From: JBGAPH01 sp046349955
GTDB lineage: Bacteria > Planctomycetota > Planctomycetia > Pirellulales > JBGAPH01
Assembly: GCA_046349955.1 (NCBI GenBank)
Contig: JAXMBI010000002.1
Span: forward strand, 248,001-312,000
DNA length: 64,000 nt
Direction: 5' to 3'
The notes under the pieces were generated by a model. It was not told where the DNA came from. It searched no databases and saw nothing but the letters and a program-made list of their open reading frames with translations. Positions within the stretch are counted from its first letter, which is position 1. Each line of letters begins with the position of its first letter. Positions 60,318 to 64,000 of this stretch are shown here, piece after piece. Both the position numbers and the translations under genes were made by a program.

Positions 60318-60458
60318 TGGGTACGTGGAGCAAGCGGCTGGTACGCCGCGATGTGCGACGGCTCGGCCCGCTTCGTGAGCTACGACTTGGAGGGCGAAAC
60401 GCATCGCCGGCTAGGCAACCGGGCCGACGGATCGTCCACGCCGCCCGAAGAGTACTAA
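60318..60458 (+). pseudogene. C-terminal fragment of a DUF1559 (prepilin-like) protein
   Basis: A frame ending at the TAA at 60456-60458 reads AAMCDGSARFVSYDLEGETH then RRLGNRADGSSTPPEEY. The MCDGSxRFV...RLGxRADG pattern is the C-terminal signature of the DUF1559 proteins that are abundant in planctomycetes. Only about 45 codons remain, in a different frame from the XylR fragment just before it. No N-terminal prepilin part is present. Confidence 0.65.
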
Positions 60459-60467
60459 GTCGACGGC

Positions 60468-61712
60468 CTACTTATTCGTCCGCGGCTCGATCACCAGCGG
60501 GTGATCCGAAAGCGGTTCGGCGATGCGGATCGCCAGGCGGCCGGAGAGGAGATCTTCGATCACGCCGCCCACGATCTCGGCGCGCCAGCCGCGTGCCAAG
60601 AGCGGGGGCTCGGCTTCCTTCGCGCCGTTGAGTCCTAGTCGATAGGCGATCAACTCGCGAACGTCGCTCGCGCTCCCCACCAGACTGCTCGACAGGTTCG
60701 CCCCGCGGCAGATGCTGGCCAGGGCCGCCGAAAGGAACTGCCCCAGCAGCGTGAGCTGCTGGTAGTCGTCGCGGCGCATCGGTTCGGGGCACTGGTCGTC
60801 GGCCAACTCGAGCGCCCGGCCGATCGCCTGCGAAAGATCACCCGCAGCCCGCTGCAGGTCGCCGCGCTCCATGCCGCGGATCGCCCGCATTTGCTTGGGG
60901 TCGGCCAGCTTGCGGCGGGCGAGTTCGACGATCAGGTCATCGCGGAGCACGTGCTTGGCCGGCATGTTGCGGCGGCGGGCCGTTTCGTCGCGCCACAACC
61001 ACAGCTCGCGCACGATCGCCAGGCTGCGCCGCGGCAGGCCCGCAATGCCGGAGACGCGCCACCAGGGCTTGGCCAGGCGAAAGGCCTCGATCTCGGCCTG
61101 CCAACTCTCCATCTCCGTGGCGAGCCAAGGGAGCCGCTTGAGCGCCTCGAGCTTGTCGGTCAGCTTGTCGCACAGCGGCAACAGGTAGATTACGTCGTCG
61201 AGGGCGTACTCGAGCTGGCGCGGCGAAAGGGGCCGGGCGCTCCAATCGGTGCGGGTTTCCCCCTTCTGTGCGGCCTGGCCGAGAATCTTGACAAGCAACG
61301 TGCCATAGCCGGCCGGGTACTCATAACCAGCCAGCCCGGCGGCGAGTTGCAGATCGAATAGGTTCGAGGGCCGGCGGCCGATCGACGACAGGCAGAAGAT
61401 CAGCTCTTCACGCCCGGCATGGACGATTGTCTGGTGACCGGGTGCGGCGATGACCTCCCAAAACGGTTTGAGGTCGCGAACGGCCAGCGGATCGATGATC
61501 GCCAGCTTGCCGGCGGCGTTCACCTGCACGAGGCAGAGCTCGGGACGGTAGGTTTTTTCCGAGATGAACTCGGTGTCGAACCCAATGACGGGCGCGGCGG
61601 CGATCTCGCGGCAAAACCGCTGTAAGTGCTCGTCGGTCGTAATGTGCTCGTAAGGAGCGCGCACGCGCGGAGCAACGTCTTTTTGTCGTTTGAAAGGCTT
61701 CACCCGACCCAT
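60468..61712 (-). CDS. rnd: Ribonuclease D-like 3'-5' exonuclease with HRDC region
   Basis: A 414-residue DEDDy exonuclease related to RNase D, which trims the 3' ends of tRNA precursors. Motif I is GFDTEF (Asp46, Glu48). Motif II reads IVHAGREEL, with Glu where Asp is usual. FDLQLAAGLAGY and ALDDVIYLLPL give the remaining acidic residue and the Tyr-x3-Asp-like end. An HRDC-like region follows (RELWLWRDETARRRNMPAKHVL). A third, less conserved segment ends the protein. The ATG at 61712 is used without a clear Shine-Dalgarno site. Confidence 0.88.
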   Translation of the reverse strand: MGRVKPFKRQKDVAPRVRAPYEHITTDEHLQRFCREIAAAPVIGFDTEFISEKTYRPELCLVQVNAAGKLAIIDPLAVRDLKPFWEVIAAPGHQTIVHAGREELIFCLSSIGRRPSNLFDLQLAAGLAGYEYPAGYGTLLVKILGQAAQKGETRTDWSARPLSPRQLEYALDDVIYLLPLCDKLTDKLEALKRLPWLATEMESWQAEIEAFRLAKPWWRVSGIAGLPRRSLAIVRELWLWRDETARRRNMPAKHVLRDDLIVELARRKLADPKQMRAIRGMERGDLQRAAGDLSQAIGRALELADDQCPEPMRRDDYQQLTLLGQFLSAALASICRGANLSSSLVGSASDVRELIAYRLGLNGAKEAEPPLLARGWRAEIVGGVIEDLLSGRLAIRIAEPLSDHPLVIEPRTNK

Positions 61713-61831
61713 GTTAGATGAAGGGGCGGCCTTTGGCTACAGGCCTTGGTGCGAGGGATTGCCGCCCGCGCCTTCACTTCGCCGTCCGCTCGGGAAAACT
61801 GGACCGATTGGGCCGTTAGGCGGGGCAGCAG

Positions 61832-62150
61832 CTACTCCGCCTGGCTCAACAGCAGTTGAGCTTCGGCCACAAAGTACTGACAAGCGTGAAACTTTTCGGA
61901 CTCGCCTCCCTTGAGCCCCAGGGAGTGGAGCGCGGCAACCTTGTGCAGCAACCGTTTCATGCGTTCGAGGTGCCGGTCGTTGGCCTGGCGGCGCTCGTCG
62001 GGTGAGGCGCCGAGCGACTCCGCGTCCATCCAGCGCCGCGACCAGATTTGCACCTGGCCGATGTCGACCGTGCCGACCTCCCGGCAGCCTCGCACGCCCG
62101 CAGGGTCTTCATCGCCGCCTCGACCAGCCGCGCCTGCAGGAGTCAACTGC
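61832..62150 (-). pseudogene. C-terminal relic of a coiled-coil protein, frameshifted
   Basis: The open end reads GTVDIGQVQIWSRRWMDAES then a helical block (ANDRHLERMKRLLHKVAALH) and SEKFHACQYFVAEAQLLL. This is the type of tail found in planctomycete proteins of the VYxWSRRWLEAE kind. Upstream, the sensible continuation (ARLVEAAMKTLRACEAAG) lies in another frame, so at least one base has been gained or lost near 62080. The rest of the gene is missing; it adjoins the decayed M56 gene. Confidence 0.55.
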
Positions 62151-62239
62151 GCCGCCGAGCAACGCGGACGGCGAAGCCGTCAGCGGCAGCAAGAGCGCGC
62201 CGCGCAGGCGGCGTTAGTCGCGGCTCGGTTCGTCAGACG

Positions 62240-63103
62240 GTGATCCGAACGGCGGGCAAGATCATGGCGATTCTCCTGGACCAAAGCAACCGAAGGCGGC
62301 TCATGCCACGCCAGGCAGGGGCGCTTACGCGCGGCGCGAGGAACTCGACCGCCGTCAACAAACACTGGGCATAGCTCTTGGTTTGCGCCGGGGTGCTAAA
62401 ACCACCCAACCATCGCAGCAGTTCTTCGGCCCGCGGCCGTCGTACGTAGCCAGGCGACCGGGTGCCACCAGTAGAGGGCGAGCGCAGCGACCTCAACAGC
62501 CGCCATCGATCGCCGCGCGATCGCAGTTCGTGCGCCCCACGGTGTCGATCGCGGCCGGTCAGCCGGCCCAGGAAGTCGCTCGGCCAGAACCGAGGCTTCG
62601 TCGGTACAGCGTCGGCGAAACGGCCGCCGGCCACCAGTACGCGGCGGTCGCCGCAGCCCCAGGTCGGCGAGCGCGCGACCGGCGTTGCAACGCTTTCTCC
62701 GCGAGCTCCGCCCGCGAGGCCGGCGAAAGCGCCGACGCCGCGAGCCAAGGCCAGGCGAGCGAACCGCAACCAAATGCCGGCGAGCAAGCGTCCAGGTCAC
62801 CTCGGCTGCATGGCTGCTCGGCCGGGGCCGCCGGGCGGCCTCGGCGGCGTGCGGGCCAGCCCCGTCTCGAAGTGGCATGACCACGGCGTCGACCACTGGG
62901 CGCGCTGGAGTCGCCGGGGCCTCGGTCGCCCGCAGGAATGGGTTCGGCAGGCCGAGATCAGCAGCGCCACCAGCGCGCAGGACCAGCAGCCAAAGCACGT
63001 GGGCCAGCGCCCGGGCTCGTCCAGCGATCACTAACGCCACCAGGGCAGCCAGCACTGTCGCCACCACGGCGTTCGTCAGTCCGACTTGCAGCCACCAGGC
63101 CAT
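62240..63103 (-). pseudogene. Decayed M56/BlaR1-type membrane metallopeptidase gene
   Basis: The start (MAWWLQVGLTNAVVATVLAA, ATG at 63103) is the normal first helix of an M56 family protein. Further recognisable pieces lie in changing frames: a relic of the zinc-binding HExxH region that now reads AHELRSRGDRWR without the second His, ALYWWHPVAWL, and TKSYAQCLLTAVEFLA. Several indels are needed to join them, and the long C-terminal part is absent. M56 proteins sense signals and inactivate BlaI repressors, so this one cannot work as written. Confidence 0.7.
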
Positions 63104-63109
63104 CGGTCG

Positions 63110-63504
63110 TCTCCTCGAAGAGAATCAAGTCGGCCGCCTCGCGGATCAGCTCCGCAAGGCCGCCCGCTCGGCCGCGCTCCAGTTCGACGCGGCCACCAGA
63201 TGCATGAGCAGCGGCGACGAGGAGCCGCTGGGGCTCGTCGGCGAGGGCGTCGAGCCGCTGCTCGATGAGGTCGTTCGGCCGACCGCGGCGCGCGGCGTGT
63301 GGGCGAACGACGACCGATCGCGCAGCTCACGCATTTCTTGGCCGCCAGGCGCTCGAGCAGCTTCTGCACCGTGGCGTAGGCTGCGGTCGAACGCTGGCCA
63401 TAGACCGCTTCCGTGATCCGGCGGATCGTGGCCCGCCCCTCGCGCCACAACACCTGCAGCACGGCCAACTCGTATTCGGTGACGTCGATCCGTTTCTTCG
63501 CCAA
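63110..63504 (-). pseudogene. Frameshifted BlaI/MecI-family repressor gene
   Basis: The N-terminal winged helix is intact (DVTEYELAVLQVLWREGRAT, then YATVQKLLERLAAKKCV), starting at a TTG (63504) with GGAGAG upstream. After about codon 58 the frame must change to read RDRSSFAHTPRAAVGR, again for NDLIEQRLDALADEPQ, again for SPLLMHLVAASNWSAAERAA, and once more for LIREAADLILFEE. These pieces in order make a normal BlaI C-terminus. So the gene is nearly all present but carries about four single-base indels, through recent decay or sequence error. Confidence 0.75.
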
Positions 63505-63517
63505 CGCGGCTCTCCTG

Positions 63518-63565
63518 TCAGTCGTGGTGACTGAGAATATAAGTCAGCGCGACTGAGAGCGTCAA
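63518..63565 (-). promoter_or_regulatory. Promoter with two BlaI-type operator dyads
   Basis: On the minus strand TTGACG (63560-63565) and TATATT (63536-63541) are 18 bases apart. One dyad, AGTC-N5-GACT (63542-63554), fills the spacer. A second, TCAGTC-N5-GACTGA (63518-63534), sits just after the -10. The dyad centres are 22 bp apart, about two helical turns. This is what an autoregulated BlaI promoter should look like. Confidence 0.65.
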
Positions 63566-63604
63566 GCGGGACTCCGTTGAGGCGCAGCCCCCGGAGGAGG
63601 AAGC

Positions 63605-63847
63605 CTACTCGTGGGAGGCGGCCAACAGCCGCGCAAGCAGCCGCTCGTCGACGCGGCCGCGGAAGCGCTCGCGGCCGTCGATCTCGACCACCGGCACGCA
63701 CAGCCCGTAGCGCTCGACGAGCGCCGGATCGGCGTCGATGTCGACCTCGCGCGGTTCGAGGCCGTGCCGCAACAATACGGCCTTGGCGTCGTCGCAGAGA
63801 TGGCAACCGCTGCGCGTGTAGAGAACGACCTTCGGCACGTGTTTCAT
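63605..63847 (-). CDS. Glutaredoxin-family protein
   Basis: An 80-residue thioredoxin-fold protein of the small glutaredoxin-like (DUF836) type. The redox motif is SGCHLCDDAK (Cys15, Cys18). The cis-Pro block is LCVPVVEIDGRERFRG, followed by a C-terminal helix. It probably reduces disulfides or mixed glutathione-type thiols in the cytoplasm. The ATG at 63847 is placed so the first strand (KVVLYTRSG) follows directly; a longer frame to 63982 would run through the promoter. Confidence 0.9.
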   Translation of the reverse strand: MKHVPKVVLYTRSGCHLCDDAKAVLLRHGLEPREVDIDADPALVERYGLCVPVVEIDGRERFRGRVDERLLARLLAASHE

Positions 63848-63912
63848 GGTGCAGACCTCGACACGCAGTGCATTGGCCGAAAACCGACGATTCAAGGAAA
63901 AACCAATGGGTT

Positions 63913-63940
63913 TATCTACAGAAAGCAGGGACGCTGTCAA
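63913..63940 (-). promoter_or_regulatory. Promoter of the glutaredoxin gene
   Basis: On the minus strand a perfect TTGACA (63935-63940) precedes TAGATA (63913-63918) with a 16-base spacer, about 65 bases upstream of the ATG. Confidence 0.5.
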
Positions 63941-64000
63941 GGGCCGCGGGCGGGGGCTCGATGTCCCATGTCCGGTTGTCAAGGTGGGTCGCGCGGAATC

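Overview
The window reads as a planctomycete chromosome, most likely from the Pirellulales. The evidence is a high-GC sequence with many GTG starts and few strong Shine-Dalgarno sites, two large cytochrome-type DUF1549/DUF1553 proteins side by side, a PEP-CTERM/dockerin surface protein, a methanofuran-pathway gene (mfnB), fragments of DUF1559 and XylR-type genes, and a BlaI-M56 locus. No rRNA, tRNA, prophage, insertion sequence or CRISPR array was recognised. The content is mostly ordinary chromosome, with several short operons, dispersed palindromic repeats and an unusual number of broken genes.

Layout. 0-9.8 kb: 3' end of uvrA with a long C-terminal extension, a GH88-like hydrolase, a PEP-CTERM protein, a PAP2 phosphatase, a PHA-granule-family protein, the mfnB pair and a Na+/H+ antiporter-like carrier. 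10-16 kb: a prepilin-like/CBS fusion, a PfkB kinase overlapping an iron-ADH-like gene, pheA, and a Gfo/Idh/MocA oxidoreductase. 16-24 kb: pyruvate carboxylase followed by its biotin ligase, an SDR and a sialate O-acetylesterase. 24-32.6 kb: ruvB, an ABC exporter pair, a small phosphatase, two probable Tat substrates and a frameshifted membrane-protein gene. 32.5-40.8 kb: a degenerate receiver, AddA/AddB recombination nuclease (AddB lacks its N-terminal P-loop region), ogt. 40.9-50.5 kb: a conserved hypothetical, ispD, an LRR lipoprotein, a hybrid histidine kinase, tilS, rny-ymdB. 50.6-56 kb: the cytochrome-type pair. 56-60.5 kb: an arabinose-polysaccharide locus (intact GH51 and SDR, decayed GH127) and fragments of XylR and DUF1559 genes. 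60.5-64 kb: RNase D, a decayed BlaI-M56 module behind a well-formed promoter/operator, and a glutaredoxin.

How genes work together. pyc and birA form an obvious functional pair (a biotin enzyme and its ligase). rny-ymdB is a widely conserved neighbourhood. addB-addA overlap and should make one complex. mfnB is translationally coupled to a membrane protein. The PfkB kinase and iron-ADH-like gene overlap by ATGA. The ABC ATPase and permease overlap by ATGA.

The most notable signals are a Flp-type prepilin N-terminus fused to a CBS pair, an inverted repeat that can mask the birA ribosome-binding site, a palindromic repeat family sitting in three convergent gene junctions, and a BlaI-type operon whose promoter and twin operators look intact while its genes carry several frameshifts. 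Frameshifts also occur in three other places, so either recent gene decay or assembly indels must be considered. I did not find a clearly new multi-gene defence or biosynthetic system.
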